Shown here in pieces: positions 45,530 to 54,467 of a DNA stretch of 64,000 nt; positions within the stretch are counted from its first letter, which is position 1; each line of letters opens with the position of its first letter. The stretch is from Synechococcus sp. HJ21-Hayes. Its GTDB lineage: Bacteria; Cyanobacteriota; Cyanobacteriia; PCC-6307; Cyanobiaceae. The notes beneath the pieces were generated by a model. That model did not search any database and had not been told where the DNA came from. It was given only the letters and a program-made list of their open reading frames with translations. The DNA lies in assembly GCF_024345835.1 (NCBI RefSeq), contig NZ_JAGQBW010000003.1, forward strand, positions 62,001-126,000, given 5' to 3'. The position numbers and the translations under genes were made by a program.

Positions 45530-47536
45530 ATGACAGAGGTCCAGTCCGCTGCCGCATCCACGGGGCCCACGATCGAATCGGTGCTGCAGGAGCAGCGGGT
45601 GTTTGATCCCCCGGCGGCCTTGGCCGCCTCGGCGCGGATTGGCTCGCTGGAGGCCTACTGGGCCTTGGCGGCCAGGGCCGAGGCCGATCCCGATGCCTTC
45701 TGGGACGAGCAAGCCAGGGAGCACCTGCACTGGTTTGAACCCTTTCACACGGTGCTCGATTGGAGTAACCCTCCCTTCGCCCGCTGGTTTGAGGGTGGCC
45801 GCACCAACCTGAGCTTTAACTGCCTCGATCGGCACCTCGATGGCCCCCGGGCCGACAAGACGGCGTTGATCTGGGAGGGGGAACCGGGCGACACCCGCAC
45901 CTTTACCTACCGCCAGCTGCATGCCGAGGTGTGCAAGGCCGCCAATGCCCTCAAGGCCCTCGGCATCGGCAAGGGGGATCTGGTGGCCCTCTACATGCCG
46001 ATGGTGCCAGAGGCGGCCATTGCCATGCTGGCCTGCGCCCGCATCGGCGCCCCCCATTCGGTGGTGTTCGGTGGCTTTTCGGCCGATGCCCTGCGCGATC
46101 GCCTGATTGATGGCGAGGTGAAGGCGGTGATCACCGCCGATGGCGGCTTCCGCAAGGACAAGCCCGTGCCCTTGAAACCAGCCGTGGATGAAGCCTTGGG
46201 GGCGAACGGCGGTGCGCCGAGTGTGCAGGCGGTGCTGGTGGTGCAGAGGTTGGCCGGGGCCGGAGGCACCTGCGTCATGCAGGCCAACCGGGACCACTGG
46301 TGGCACGACCTTGTTGACGGCCAGAGCGCCGACTGCGCGGCCGAGCCCATGGAGAGTGAAGACCGCCTGTTTGTGCTCTACACCTCCGGCTCCACCGGTA
46401 AGCCCAAGGGGGTGGTGCACACCACCGCTGGTTACAACCTCTGGGCCCACCTCACCTTCCAGTGGATCTTCGACATCCGCGAGGACGACATCCACTGGTG
46501 CACCGCCGACGTGGGCTGGATCACGGGCCACAGCTACATCGTGTACGGGCCGCTCTCCAATGGCGCCACCACGGTGATGTACGAGGGTGCGCCGCGCCCC
46601 TCCAATCCCGGGGCCTTCTGGGAGGTGATCCAGAAGCACAAGGTGAGCATCTTCTACACAGCGCCCACGGCGATCCGTGCCTTTATGAAGAGCGGACGCG
46701 CGGTGCCGGATCAGTACGACATGAGTTCTGTGCGCATCCTCGGCACGGTGGGGGAGCCGATCAATCCCGAGGCCTGGATGTGGTATCGCGACGTGATTGG
46801 CGGTGGCCGCTGCCCGATCGTGGACACCTGGTGGCAGACCGAAACCGGCGGCGTGATGATCAGCCCCCTGCCCGGCGCCACACCCACGAAGCCCGGCTCC
46901 GCCACCCTGCCCCTGCCGGGTATTGCCGCCGACGTGGTGGACCATGACGGCAACTCCCAGGCTGCCGATCAGGGCGGCTACCTCGCGGTGCGGCGTCCGT
47001 GGCCGGGAATGATGCGCACCGTGCACGGCGATCCGGAGCGCTTCCGCAAGAGCTACTGGGAAGAGATCAAGCCCTCCGATGGCAGCTGGTTGTATTTCGC
47101 TGGTGATGGCGCCCGCCGCGATGCCGATGGCTACTTCTGGGTGATGGGCCGTGTCGACGACGTGATCAATGTGTCGGGCCATCGCCTCGGCACGATGGAA
47201 ATCGAGAGTGCCCTGGTGAGCCATCCCGCCGTGGCAGAGGCGGCCGTGGTGGGCCGGCCCGATGATCTCAAGGGCGAGGGCATCGTGGCCTTTGTGACCC
47301 TGGAGGCCGGCCGTAGCGGTGATGATGCCCTGCTGGCAGAACTGCGCAGCCATGTGGGCAAGGAGATCGGGCCGATTGCCAAACCCGATGTGATCAAGTT
47401 CACCGATGCCCTGCCGAAAACACGCAGCGGCAAGATCATGCGCCGGATTCTGCGCTCCCTGGCCGCTGGCCAGGAGGTGAGCGGTGACACCAGCACCCTC
47501 GAGGATCGCTCGGTGCTGGATGCCCTGCGGGTGTGA
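45530..47536 (+). CDS. acs: Acetyl-CoA synthetase
   Basis: Acs (668 residues) makes acetyl-CoA from acetate through acetyl-AMP. The start ATG is chosen at [10 protein letters not shown]. The AMP-binding motif [17 protein letters not shown] is intact. [36 protein letters not shown] and the C-terminal acetylatable Lys in [14 protein letters not shown] are present. It recycles acetate in the cytoplasm and could be controlled by acetylation at that lysine. It converges with DUF1350. Confidence 0.96.
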   Translation: MTEVQSAAASTGPTIESVLQEQRVFDPPAALAASARIGSLEAYWALAARAEADPDAFWDEQAREHLHWFEPFHTVLDWSNPPFARWFEGGRTNLSFNCLDRHLDGPRADKTALIWEGEPGDTRTFTYRQLHAEVCKAANALKALGIGKGDLVALYMPMVPEAAIAMLACARIGAPHSVVFGGFSADALRDRLIDGEVKAVITADGGFRKDKPVPLKPAVDEALGANGGAPSVQAVLVVQRLAGAGGTCVMQANRDHWWHDLVDGQSADCAAEPMESEDRLFVLYTSGSTGKPKGVVHTTAGYNLWAHLTFQWIFDIREDDIHWCTADVGWITGHSYIVYGPLSNGATTVMYEGAPRPSNPGAFWEVIQKHKVSIFYTAPTAIRAFMKSGRAVPDQYDMSSVRILGTVGEPINPEAWMWYRDVIGGGRCPIVDTWWQTETGGVMISPLPGATPTKPGSATLPLPGIAADVVDHDGNSQAADQGGYLAVRRPWPGMMRTVHGDPERFRKSYWEEIKPSDGSWLYFAGDGARRDADGYFWVMGRVDDVINVSGHRLGTMEIESALVSHPAVAEAAVVGRPDDLKGEGIVAFVTLEAGRSGDDALLAELRSHVGKEIGPIAKPDVIKFTDALPKTRSGKIMRRILRSLAAGQEVSGDTSTLEDRSVLDALRV

Positions 47537-47539
47537 GCT

Positions 47540-48262
47540 TTAGCCGCCCTGCCACCAGCGCAGTAGGCCTTCGGCTAGCTCATCGATCTGGCGTTGGCGG
47601 GCCGGATCATCGGCCCAGGTACCCAGCAGGTTCTGGCGCAAGCCTGCACTGGCTGGGGTGAGGTGATCCCCCGGGCGTTCCACCAGTTTGGAGCGGTCTT
47701 CTTGGCGGGCCTGCAGTACTGCCAGCAGCCGCTGGCTCTGATCGAGGGCATCGCGGCTGAAACGCACCAGTAGGTTGCGGGGCTGGCGGTAGTCGCGGGC
47801 GATCAACCGCAGGGTTTCTTCAGGGGAGGGGCTGAATTCCGTGCTGATGCCCAGCCGTGGCGCTAGCTCCGCCAGCAGGGGCACGCTTCGCTCGGCGGAG
47901 AAGTTGTTGAAGCTCAGGGCGGCGAGGCCGGAGGAGCCCCTGCCGTTGTCCGGAGCCAGCAGGTGCAGTTTGCAACCGAGGCTGTGGCCGAGCCTCATGG
48001 GCAGGGACTCTCCTGCCATGGGCTGGCGCTCCCGCGCTGCCCGGAACAGCTTCCAGGCCTGATTGGCCTGGGCCTGGTGATCAAAGCCGGGCACGTAGCT
48101 CCAGGCTCGCACGCAGCAGCCTTGGCGGGCGAAGGATTCGAGCAGGCGCCGGTAGCTCACCTGGGGGGTGGCAGCGAGATAGCTGCCGCCGATGAACTCG
48201 ATCAGGTAGCGGGGGCGCTCCGGCTGTAGCCCCCAGAGGCTGCCCTGCTGCTGCCAGTTCAT
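47540..48262 (-). CDS. DUF1350 alpha/beta-hydrolase-like protein
   Basis: A 240-residue protein starting MNWQQQGSLWGLQPERPRYL. The segment LIEFIGGSYLAATPQVSYRR followed by FDHQAQANQAWKLFRAARER is typical of DUF1350, a cyanobacterial and plastid family. A nucleophile-elbow-like GHSLGCKLHLL suggests an alpha/beta hydrolase fold. The function is unknown. Its start overlaps the peroxiredoxin stop by four bases, so the two are coupled. Confidence 0.82.
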   Translation of the reverse strand: MNWQQQGSLWGLQPERPRYLIEFIGGSYLAATPQVSYRRLLESFARQGCCVRAWSYVPGFDHQAQANQAWKLFRAARERQPMAGESLPMRLGHSLGCKLHLLAPDNGRGSSGLAALSFNNFSAERSVPLLAELAPRLGISTEFSPSPEETLRLIARDYRQPRNLLVRFSRDALDQSQRLLAVLQARQEDRSKLVERPGDHLTPASAGLRQNLLGTWADDPARQRQIDELAEGLLRWWQGG

Positions 48263-48723
48263 TCCTGCTGGAGGCGTTGCAGGGCTGCGATCGCTTCACG
48301 GCGATGGGCGGGGCCATCCAGCAGGTTGTTGAACACATGGCGAATGACGCCGGAGCCATCGATCACATAGGTCACCCTGCCCGGCAGCAAGCCCAGCACG
48401 CTGGGCACTCCAAAGGCCTGGCGCAGCTGGTTGCCCTGGTCCACCAGGAGGGGATACGGCAGGTTGTGGCGCGCCGCAAAGCGCTGGTGGCTGGACGCGT
48501 CATCACCGCTCACCCCCCACACTTGGGCGTTCATGGCCTGCAGGTCGGCGTAGCTGTCGCGAAAGGCGCAGGCCTCCATCGTGCAGCCTGGGGTGTCGTC
48601 CTTGGGATAGAAGAACAGCACCAGGGCCTGGCCGCCCAGTTGATCGGTGCGGCGCTCCACACCGGCTTGATCCTGCAGGGCAATCATGGGAGCACGGTCA
48701 CCGGCGGCGAGGGCCTTGGCCAC
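48259..48723 (-). CDS. bcp: Peroxiredoxin Q / BCP
   Basis: A 154-residue thiol peroxidase from a GTG start. The peroxidatic cysteine is in FFYPKDDTPGCTMEACAFRD; the resolving cysteine is five residues later, the PrxQ arrangement. PrxQ reduces H2O2 and alkyl peroxides using thioredoxin. Length fits. It is coupled to DUF1350 and divergent from the exonuclease gene. Confidence 0.93.
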   Translation of the reverse strand: MAKALAAGDRAPMIALQDQAGVERRTDQLGGQALVLFFYPKDDTPGCTMEACAFRDSYADLQAMNAQVWGVSGDDASSHQRFAARHNLPYPLLVDQGNQLRQAFGVPSVLGLLPGRVTYVIDGSGVIRHVFNNLLDGPAHRREAIAALQRLQQE

Positions 48724-48802
48724 GGGAGCAGGGTTCGAGATGTTGGCACCCTAGGCAGAGCCTCGCTTGAGCTGGGATCATGGCCATACCCAGGAGCAGG
48801 TG

Positions 48803-49711
48803 ATGGCCACGGCCGGCGACGACCCGAGCAGGAATCCAGGCACTGATAGCCCCAGCCCATCGGGCTGGGAGCAGACCGACTTATTGGCCTTGGTGTCGGC
48901 GATGGAACCCCCGGCTCCGGCGCCGATTCCCACTCCAGAACCAGCGCCTACACCTTCTTCAGAAGCCATTGCAGCCCCAGGGCCTGAGAGCTGCCCGGAG
49001 CCAGAGGCCCCGGGGCTGCAGCGGCTGCTGATTCTCGATACGGAAACCACCGGGCTCGATTCGGAGCAGCACCACTGCATCGAAGTGGGCGCGATTCTTT
49101 TTGATGTGCCCCACCGGGCTGTGCTGAGCCAGGTGTCGTTTCTTCTGCCTTGCCAGGCCAATGCTGCCGAAGCTGTTAATGGCATTGCGGCCGCGGTGAC
49201 GCAACGTCCCCAGCCATGGCAGGCGGCCCTGCAGTGCTTCGAGGCGATGCTGGCGGCCGCTGATGCGGTTCTGGCCCACAACGCAGCTTTTGATCGACAG
49301 TGGTTTGGTCAGGGGGTGCTGCCTGCCATCTCCAAGCCCTGGGTCTGCAGCATGGAGGATCTGCGCTGGCCGGCCGACCGCCATCTGCGGGCCAACCCCT
49401 CAGTGCGGGATCTGGCCCTGGCCTACGGGGTTCCCGTGTGGGCGGCCCACCGGGCCCTTACCGATTGCATCTACTTGGCCCAGGTGTTCGAACGCTGCCC
49501 CGAGCTCGAGCCGATGCTGCAGGCAGGGCTGGAACCCCGGCGGCTCTACCGGGCCCGCCTCTCCTATGACGAGCGCCACAAGGCTCGCGAGGCCGGCTTC
49601 CGCTGGAATGAGCCGATCAACGGCGCTTGGAGCCGCCGCCTCTCAGAGCGGGAGGCCTCCCTGCTGCCCTTTCCCGTGGTGGCTGTGGAGGATCAGCGCC
49701 GCACGGCCTGA
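48803..49711 (+). CDS. DnaQ-like 3'-5' exonuclease with Pro-rich N-terminus
   Basis: A 302-residue protein from the ATG at MATAGDDPS; a TTG 12 codons upstream also opens the frame. After a Pro/Glu-rich N-terminal 75 residues comes the exonuclease domain: LLILDTETTGLDSEQHHCIE (ExoI), LAHNAAFDRQWFGQG (ExoII) and a HRALTDCIYLAQVF stretch (ExoIII, DEDDh). The C-terminus YDERHKAREAGFRWNEPING resembles the C-terminal domain of ExoX-type nucleases. It is not the main DNA polymerase III epsilon by context. A repair or single-strand trimming role is likely. Confidence 0.82.
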   Translation: MATAGDDPSRNPGTDSPSPSGWEQTDLLALVSAMEPPAPAPIPTPEPAPTPSSEAIAAPGPESCPEPEAPGLQRLLILDTETTGLDSEQHHCIEVGAILFDVPHRAVLSQVSFLLPCQANAAEAVNGIAAAVTQRPQPWQAALQCFEAMLAAADAVLAHNAAFDRQWFGQGVLPAISKPWVCSMEDLRWPADRHLRANPSVRDLALAYGVPVWAAHRALTDCIYLAQVFERCPELEPMLQAGLEPRRLYRARLSYDERHKAREAGFRWNEPINGAWSRRLSEREASLLPFPVVAVEDQRRTA

Positions 49712-49795
49712 TTTGCTTCAGCAACAGGAAGCCCAACCGGCGGTTTTGTGCTCTAGGGGCCATAGCCTGCATGCTGAGGGCCCGCGGCACCATCC

Positions 49796-50050
49796 ATGGT
49801 TCGAGGCGCCTATCCCAGGGGGAGCCCTGGTGGCTCCTGCTTGCACCAGCAGGTGCGGCGCTGGCAGGACATTCGCACCTGGGCGCGGCTGATTCGCGAA
49901 GCCGAGGCCCTCTGGCACGTGGATGTGCGCGATCTGCGCCGCCTCGGCGCCCTGGAACTCTCCCAGTTGCTGCAGGAGGTGCCCCCGAGCCAGCGCGGGC
50001 GGGTGAACCGCTGGCTGGCCTGCTACGGGGTGTCCACGCGGCTCGAGTGA
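49796..50050 (+). CDS. Small basic protein of unknown function
   Basis: An 84-residue frame from ATG 49796 with codon use like real genes (G or C at most third positions). The strongest part is from residue 20, RRWQDIRTWARLIREAEALW then VDVRDLRRLGALELSQLLQE, which looks helical and basic. The first 15-20 residues look less natural, so translation may start later, though no ATG is there. No domain is recognised. A hairpin (50051-50057 with 50070-50076) follows the stop. Confidence 0.5.
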   Translation: MVRGAYPRGSPGGSCLHQQVRRWQDIRTWARLIREAEALWHVDVRDLRRLGALELSQLLQEVPPSQRGRVNRWLACYGVSTRLE

Positions 50051-50091
50051 GCCAGGGTCTCCAGCGAGGCCCTGGCTAGTTCCGCAGACAC

Positions 50092-50116
50092 AAAAAAACC
50101 GCCCGGGGAAGGGCGG
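50092..50116 (-). terminator. Terminator after tRNA-Pro
   Basis: On the minus strand a six-base-pair GC stem (50111-50116 with 50099-50104) has a six-base loop and is followed directly by seven Ts (50098-50092). It lies 28 bases past the tRNA 3' end. Confidence 0.88.
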
Positions 50117-50144
50117 CTGGTGGTTGATGAACCGGTGATGTCAA

Positions 50145-50218
50145 TCGGAGCGACAGGATTTGAACCTGCGACCCCCACTACCCCAAAGTGGTGCGCTACC
50201 AAGCTGCGCTACGCCCCG
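50145..50218 (-). tRNA. tRNA-Pro (GGG)
   Basis: A 74-base cloverleaf on the minus strand. The acceptor stem pairs CGGGGCG with CGCTCCG, with A as discriminator. The anticodon arm is CCACT-TTGGGGT-AGTGG, giving anticodon GGG. The T arm contains GGTTCAAATCC. The 3' CCA is not encoded. A T-rich terminator follows. Confidence 0.95.
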
Positions 50219-50233
50219 GCGAGAACGAAATTA

Positions 50234-50641
50234 TCACAGCGCCTTGCCGCCGCTGGCCTGAATTCGGCGCAGTAAACGGCTGGATAGACGCTCACGGTTG
50301 AGCCCTGCGTAGCCGGCCATCCGCAGCTCCCGGGCCAGGCTGCGCAGCTGCGCCAGATTCATGGAGGCGAGCCGTAGTTCCGGCACCCGGCGCCAGGCAC
50401 CGGCGGTGATCGGCAGGGCACTGCCCTGGCGCCCCTCTCCGAAGCGGGAGAGGGCTCCACCGGCCATCCATTCGGGCACGAGCACGAACAGCACGGCAAG
50501 CAGGCCATAGAGCTCCACCAGCCCCTTAGGCAGGGGATGGAGTTGGCGCCTGTCGATGTCGGACGTATGGGCTGGGGGAGGCGTGGGATCCACAGGCGAA
50601 GGGAGGGGTGGCCCGGAGGTCCGAGTCGTCTCTGGGCCCAT
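50234..50641 (-). CDS. Membrane-anchored protein with SAP/Rho-N-like tail (unknown)
   Basis: About 135 residues from the ATG at MGPETTRTSG; a TTG six codons upstream overlaps the previous stop as TTGA and may be the true coupled start. A Pro-rich N-terminus leads to a membrane helix, LVELYGLLAVLFVLVPEWMA. The C-terminal region, MNLAQLRSLARELRMAGYAG followed by LNRERLSSRLLRRI, resembles the helix-extended-loop-helix of SAP or Rho-N domains. That could bind nucleic acid near a membrane. It lies 15 bases upstream of the tRNA on the same strand. Confidence 0.6.
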   Translation of the reverse strand: MGPETTRTSGPPLPSPVDPTPPPAHTSDIDRRQLHPLPKGLVELYGLLAVLFVLVPEWMAGGALSRFGEGRQGSALPITAGAWRRVPELRLASMNLAQLRSLARELRMAGYAGLNRERLSSRLLRRIQASGGKAL

Positions 50642-50655
50642 TCTCCCGCAGGAGG

Positions 50656-50814
50656 TCAAATCAGGCCGCGCTGGGAGGTGGGGGGCTCCTGGCGCCAGAG
50701 CATCGCCGGCTCCTGGGACGGACTCAACCTCACGAACCAGAACACCAGGGCAAACACAAGGCCCAGGGTGGCGATCAGTCCCACGATCACGGTGCGGTCG
50801 GGCAGGGGATTCAT
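50656..50814 (-). CDS. Small single-pass membrane protein
   Basis: A 52-residue protein from the ATG at MNPLPDRTVI. Almost the whole N-terminal half is one membrane helix, IVGLIATLGLVFALVFWFVR, followed by a short polar tail ending TSQRGLI. Codon use and the tight spacing to the next minus-strand gene support it. Too short to assign; small photosystem or NDH subunits have a similar build, but no family match is recognised. Confidence 0.6.
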   Translation of the reverse strand: MNPLPDRTVIVGLIATLGLVFALVFWFVRLSPSQEPAMLWRQEPPTSQRGLI

Positions 50815-50836
50815 GCTGGGGGAAGGGCTGTGGGGC

Positions 50837-51142
50837 TCAAACCTGCTCGGTGCGCAGGCACTGCAGCCGCTGGGGCAGCCGCTCAATCGTGAGTTCGTCG
50901 CCCCGCAGGATCAGGCGCATGTCATCGGCTGTGTAGTGGAGGCCCGGCAGCTCGGATCGCTCGCGGAAGAAGGTGCTTCGGTTGGGGCCATGGATCAGGG
51001 AGGCCTGGGCGTCATTGCGCTCCAGCACCACCATGCCCTTGTCGCGGCAGAGGTAGCGATCCTTGATGGCGTAGTCCTCCCACCAGGGGGAGTGCATGGC
51101 CTGGGCCAGCAACGGCACGATGGCCACGGCCCGCAGGCTCAT
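50837..51142 (-). CDS. Possible MliC-like lysozyme-inhibitor-type protein
   Basis: A 101-residue protein starting MSLRAVAIVPLLAQAMHS, with a short hydrophobic N-terminus that could be a signal. The body has two well-spaced cysteines (YLCRDKGMVVL and LQRLQCLRTEQV) and a LHYTADDMRLILRGDELTIE segment. Together these resemble the MliC fold of membrane-bound inhibitors of C-type lysozyme. This is an inference from pattern only. Its ATG overlaps the msrA stop by four bases, so it is co-translated with msrA. Confidence 0.55.
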   Translation of the reverse strand: MSLRAVAIVPLLAQAMHSPWWEDYAIKDRYLCRDKGMVVLERNDAQASLIHGPNRSTFFRERSELPGLHYTADDMRLILRGDELTIERLPQRLQCLRTEQV

Positions 51143-51876
51143 AGCTGGATGGGGGCGTTGTCCCCCCGCAGCACGCAGTGGCTGATGCTCCAGTCGTAGT
51201 GGCGCCATACTGCAGCCGGCAGCTTGTAGTTGCAGCCGGCCCACTGGTTGTCCAGCAGCAGCCCGCTGGGTTGGGCGGAGCAGTAGGGGCGGCAGTCGGG
51301 CCGGGCCAGGTATTGCTGGTGGTAGCCCTCGGCGAAGAAAAACGGATTGTTGGTGGCGATCTCGGTGGTGATGGCTCCCTTGCCGTTGGCGTTCAGCAGG
51401 GTCTGGTAGTGGTCACGGCTGGCGATGGCGAGCTGCATCTGCTGATCGCTGCTGGCATAGATCGCGGAGCGGTATTGGGTGCCGGTGTCGTTGCCCTGGG
51501 CCATCCCCTGGGTGGGGTTGTGGCATTCCCAGAACAGCTTGAGCAGGTCGCTGAAATCGATGGCGTTCACGTCCCACACCACCCGCACCACTTCCGTGTG
51601 GCCGGTGCGACCGGAACACACCTCCTCGTAGGTGGGGTTTGGGCTGAACCCGCCGGCGTAACCCACGGCCGTGCTGATCACCCCCGGCAAACGCCAGAAG
51701 CCCTTTTCAGCTCCCCAGAAACAGCCGCAGGCGAATAGGGCTTCGTCCTGGCTGTTGCTGAGCGGTGCCTTCAGGGCGGTGCCCAGCACCAGGTGGCGTT
51801 CCGAGGTGGGAATCGCTGCAGCGCGACCAGGCAGGGCCGCTTCGGGGCTCACGAGGGCGGTTTTGTTGGCGCCCAT
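51139..51876 (-). CDS. msrA: Peptide methionine sulfoxide reductase A
   Basis: A 245-residue protein from the ATG at MGANKTALV (a GTG seven codons upstream is an alternative). MsrA repairs methionine-S-sulfoxide in proteins. The catalytic Cys is in ALFACGCFWGAEKGFWRLPG, followed by GYAGGFSPNPTYEEVCSGRT and GTQYRSAIYASSD. A 45-residue N-terminal extension and a C-terminal extension with PDCRPYCSAQPSGL (possible resolving Cys) make it longer than E. coli-type cores. It overlaps the MliC-like gene. Confidence 0.93.
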   Translation of the reverse strand: MGANKTALVSPEAALPGRAAAIPTSERHLVLGTALKAPLSNSQDEALFACGCFWGAEKGFWRLPGVISTAVGYAGGFSPNPTYEEVCSGRTGHTEVVRVVWDVNAIDFSDLLKLFWECHNPTQGMAQGNDTGTQYRSAIYASSDQQMQLAIASRDHYQTLLNANGKGAITTEIATNNPFFFAEGYHQQYLARPDCRPYCSAQPSGLLLDNQWAGCNYKLPAAVWRHYDWSISHCVLRGDNAPIQL

Positions 51877-51922
51877 CCCTTGGAAAAGTCCGAACACCGC
51901 GGGCTAGCAGATTTTGGAGAGC

Positions 51923-52189
51923 CTAGGCAGGGCCGCCGCTGCCGGTGCCGGGCTCCAGGGAGATGTGGTTGAGCAGCGTGGTGGTGAAGGCGAACAGCAG
52001 AAAGGGAAGCGAGAGCACCAGGATCAGGCCCACGCCCACCAGGGCGAAGATCGGCTTACTGGCTCCCATCAGGGCCAGGCCCGCCGCCAAGCTCACGAAG
52101 ATCACCAGCATCCAGATCAGGATCTGGCCGTAGATGTCGCCGAAGGTGAGGGTGCAGCGTAGGCGGTAGGGGGGCACACCGGTGGTCAT
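51923..52189 (-). CDS. Small two-helix membrane protein
   Basis: An 88-residue protein. Two hydrophobic spans follow one another: ILIWMLVIFVSLAAGLALMG and IFALVGVGLILVLSLPFLLF. A short N-terminal polar part and an SLEPGTGSGGPA tail complete it. No domain is recognised. It lies 79 bases downstream of the ABC exporter gene on the same strand, but a role in that transporter is not shown. Confidence 0.65.
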   Translation of the reverse strand: MTTGVPPYRLRCTLTFGDIYGQILIWMLVIFVSLAAGLALMGASKPIFALVGVGLILVLSLPFLLFAFTTTLLNHISLEPGTGSGGPA

Positions 52190-52268
52190 GGCAGCAGTGG
52201 CGCCGAGCGGTAGATCCAGCTAAGCCACGGCCAGGGCGGTTGTCTGCAACAGCACTACAAGTCTTCGG

Positions 52269-54032
52269 TCAAGCCGCCCGGCTCAGCTGCTCCTCGGCCT
52301 GCTCCCGCTCCCACAGGCGGCGGTAGGTGCCCGGTTGCTGGAGCAGTTCGCTGTGGTGCCCCTGCTGCACCAGCTGGCCGTTGTCGAGCACCAGCACCCG
52401 ATCACAGGCCGCGGCGGCTGAGAGCTGGTGGCTGATCATCAGGATCGTGCGGTCCTGCTGGCTGCGCACCGATTGGAGGATGTCGGCTGCGGTGTTGTTG
52501 TCCACGCTGGCCAGGGCATCGTCGAGCACCAGCAGTGGAGCCTGTACCAACAGGGCCCTGCCCAGGGCTGTGCGCTGGCGCTGGCCGCCGCTCAACGTGA
52601 TGCCCCGCTCACCCACCAGGGTGGAGTAGCCATCGGGGAAGCCCTTAATGTCGCCCTCCAGCCGGGCCTGGATCGCCGCCTGCTCCACCTGTTCCTGGCT
52701 TGCCTGGGGATCGCCGTAGCGCAGGTTGTCCGCTAGGGATGCGGTGAATAGGTATCCCTCCTGCGGCACCAGGGCCACCTGGCGGCGCAGGCTCTCGAGA
52801 TCCACCGCCGTGATGTCGATGCCGTTAAGGAACAGGGCACCTGCCGGTACCTCCACCATGCGCCCCAGGGCGCGGGCCAGGGTCGTTTTGCCGCAGCCCA
52901 CCGGTCCCACGACCGCCACCAGCTCACCAGGCGCCAGCCGGAAGCTCACGTTGTGGAGCGCCTCGCGCTCGGCGCCGCCGTAGCGCACGCACAGGTTGTG
53001 GGCCTCCACCGCCGCCGCGGCTGGCGGCCCTTGGCGGCTGGGCATGGATTGGGGCTGCACCGGTGACTGGATCAAGGGTGTGCGTCGCAGCAGCTCTTCC
53101 ACCCGCTCCAGGCTCACCTGGCCGGTCTGGAAGGTGTTGAGCGTGAAGCCCAGCAGGGCGGTGGGAAATACCAGCCGCTCCACGTAGAGGATCAGGGCTA
53201 CCAGGTCACCGATGCTGAGCCGGCCGCTCTCCAGCTGGCCGCTGCCCAGGGCCAGTAGCAGCAGCAGGCTCACCGAGGAGATGCCCTCCAGCAGCGGGAA
53301 CAGGGTGCTGCGGGTGCGGGCCAGGTTGAGGGCGTCGTCGCGGTAGGCGCGGTTGCGCTCGGCGAAGGCCTGACGCTCAGTGGCCTCTTGGCCATAGATC
53401 TTGATGGCGCTGATGCCGGAGAGGTCTTCCTGGATCAGATCGCTCAGCTGGGCCAGCGATTCCTGCTGGCGCCGCTGCTGTTTCATCATGCGGCCGCCGA
53501 ACAGGCGCACCGTGGCGAGCATCAGCGGATAGAGGCCCACGGCCGCCAGGCTCAGCCAGGGGTCGATGGTCAGCATCGCTGGCAGGGTGAGGGCATAGGC
53601 TAGGGCCGTGTTGGTGAGGCTGAGCACTGCAAAGCCCAGCAGGCGCCGCACGTTCTCCACATCGCTGGTGGCGCGGCTGATCACCTCGCCGCTACCGGTG
53701 GTTTGCACCCAGCCCGGCTCCTGGCGCAGCATGTGATCGAAGATCTGCTGCTTGAGGCTGGCCTCCACCTGGCGGCCCACGCCGAACACCAGCATGCGCG
53801 ACCACAGCCGCACGCCCCCCATCACCGTGGCCAGCGCCACGATCAGGGCGGCCTGGCGGATCACATCGCTCACGGCAAAGCCGTCCTGCAGGTCGTCGAT
53901 TACGCCGCGCACCAGCAGCGGAATTGACACGCTCAGCAGGTTCACCACCACTAGGGCGAGGGCGCCGATCAGCACCGTTCGCTTGTAAGGCCGCAGATAG
54001 CGCCGTATCAGGCCGAGACGGATGGCGGCCAT
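52269..54032 (-). CDS. ABC transporter, fused permease-ATPase (exporter type)
   Basis: A 587-residue half-transporter. Six membrane helices fill the first 320 residues. The ATPase has Walker A VVGPVGCGKTTLARALG (about 373-390), signature TLSGGQRQRTALGRALL (about 477) and Walker B LLVLDDALASVDNNTA, then a switch His in LMISHQLSAAA. Homodimers of this type export lipids, peptides or drugs (MsbA/LmrA-like). The substrate is not predictable. It is divergent from the DUF3288 gene. Confidence 0.92.
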   Translation of the reverse strand: MAAIRLGLIRRYLRPYKRTVLIGALALVVVNLLSVSIPLLVRGVIDDLQDGFAVSDVIRQAALIVALATVMGGVRLWSRMLVFGVGRQVEASLKQQIFDHMLRQEPGWVQTTGSGEVISRATSDVENVRRLLGFAVLSLTNTALAYALTLPAMLTIDPWLSLAAVGLYPLMLATVRLFGGRMMKQQRRQQESLAQLSDLIQEDLSGISAIKIYGQEATERQAFAERNRAYRDDALNLARTRSTLFPLLEGISSVSLLLLLALGSGQLESGRLSIGDLVALILYVERLVFPTALLGFTLNTFQTGQVSLERVEELLRRTPLIQSPVQPQSMPSRQGPPAAAAVEAHNLCVRYGGAEREALHNVSFRLAPGELVAVVGPVGCGKTTLARALGRMVEVPAGALFLNGIDITAVDLESLRRQVALVPQEGYLFTASLADNLRYGDPQASQEQVEQAAIQARLEGDIKGFPDGYSTLVGERGITLSGGQRQRTALGRALLVQAPLLVLDDALASVDNNTAADILQSVRSQQDRTILMISHQLSAAAACDRVLVLDNGQLVQQGHHSELLQQPGTYRRLWEREQAEEQLSRAA

Positions 54033-54097
54033 GGAGTGCCTGAAGGTGCCGCCAACCTACGGAACCTGGGCGATGCTGTCGGCCGCTGCAGCTGCCC

Positions 54098-54412
54098 ATG
54101 GCTGAGGACCAACAGGCTCATCCCCTCTACGCCACCGATCGCGACCTGGTGGACCAGCTGCTCGCCGCCCAGCAGCCCAGTGATGCCCAGCTGGTGGATC
54201 TGGGTCGGCTGTTGATGCGCTACTCCGGTTTTCCCGGGGCGCTCGATCTGCAGGACGATCTGGCCAAGACCCTGCGGCTGTGGGGCCTCAGCCGCGATGA
54301 GCTCCATCAGCGCTGCCGTGCCATCTGGGCGGCGGGCTACAGACCCGGCGCTGAGGTGGCTCCCCAGGCGGTGGGCTCCGGCTTCGACACCGCCGATCAG
54401 GACAGTCCCTGA
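54098..54412 (+). CDS. DUF3288 protein
   Basis: A 104-residue soluble protein starting [20 protein letters not shown]. The segment [20 protein letters not shown] then [20 protein letters not shown] is the DUF3288 pattern, known mainly from cyanobacteria and of unknown function. It lies 55 bases before trpD on the same strand. Confidence 0.8.
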   Translation: MAEDQQAHPLYATDRDLVDQLLAAQQPSDAQLVDLGRLLMRYSGFPGALDLQDDLAKTLRLWGLSRDELHQRCRAIWAAGYRPGAEVAPQAVGSGFDTADQDSP

Positions 54413-54467
54413 TCGGCTCCCACTCGGCCAATTTCTGCTACATCTCCTGCTCCCCCAAGCTCCCGCC

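Noticed and set aside
50051-50076. Hairpin as terminator for the small plus-strand gene
   Set aside because: The loop is 12 bases and no T-run follows on the plus strand; the nearby A-run belongs to the minus-strand tRNA terminator.
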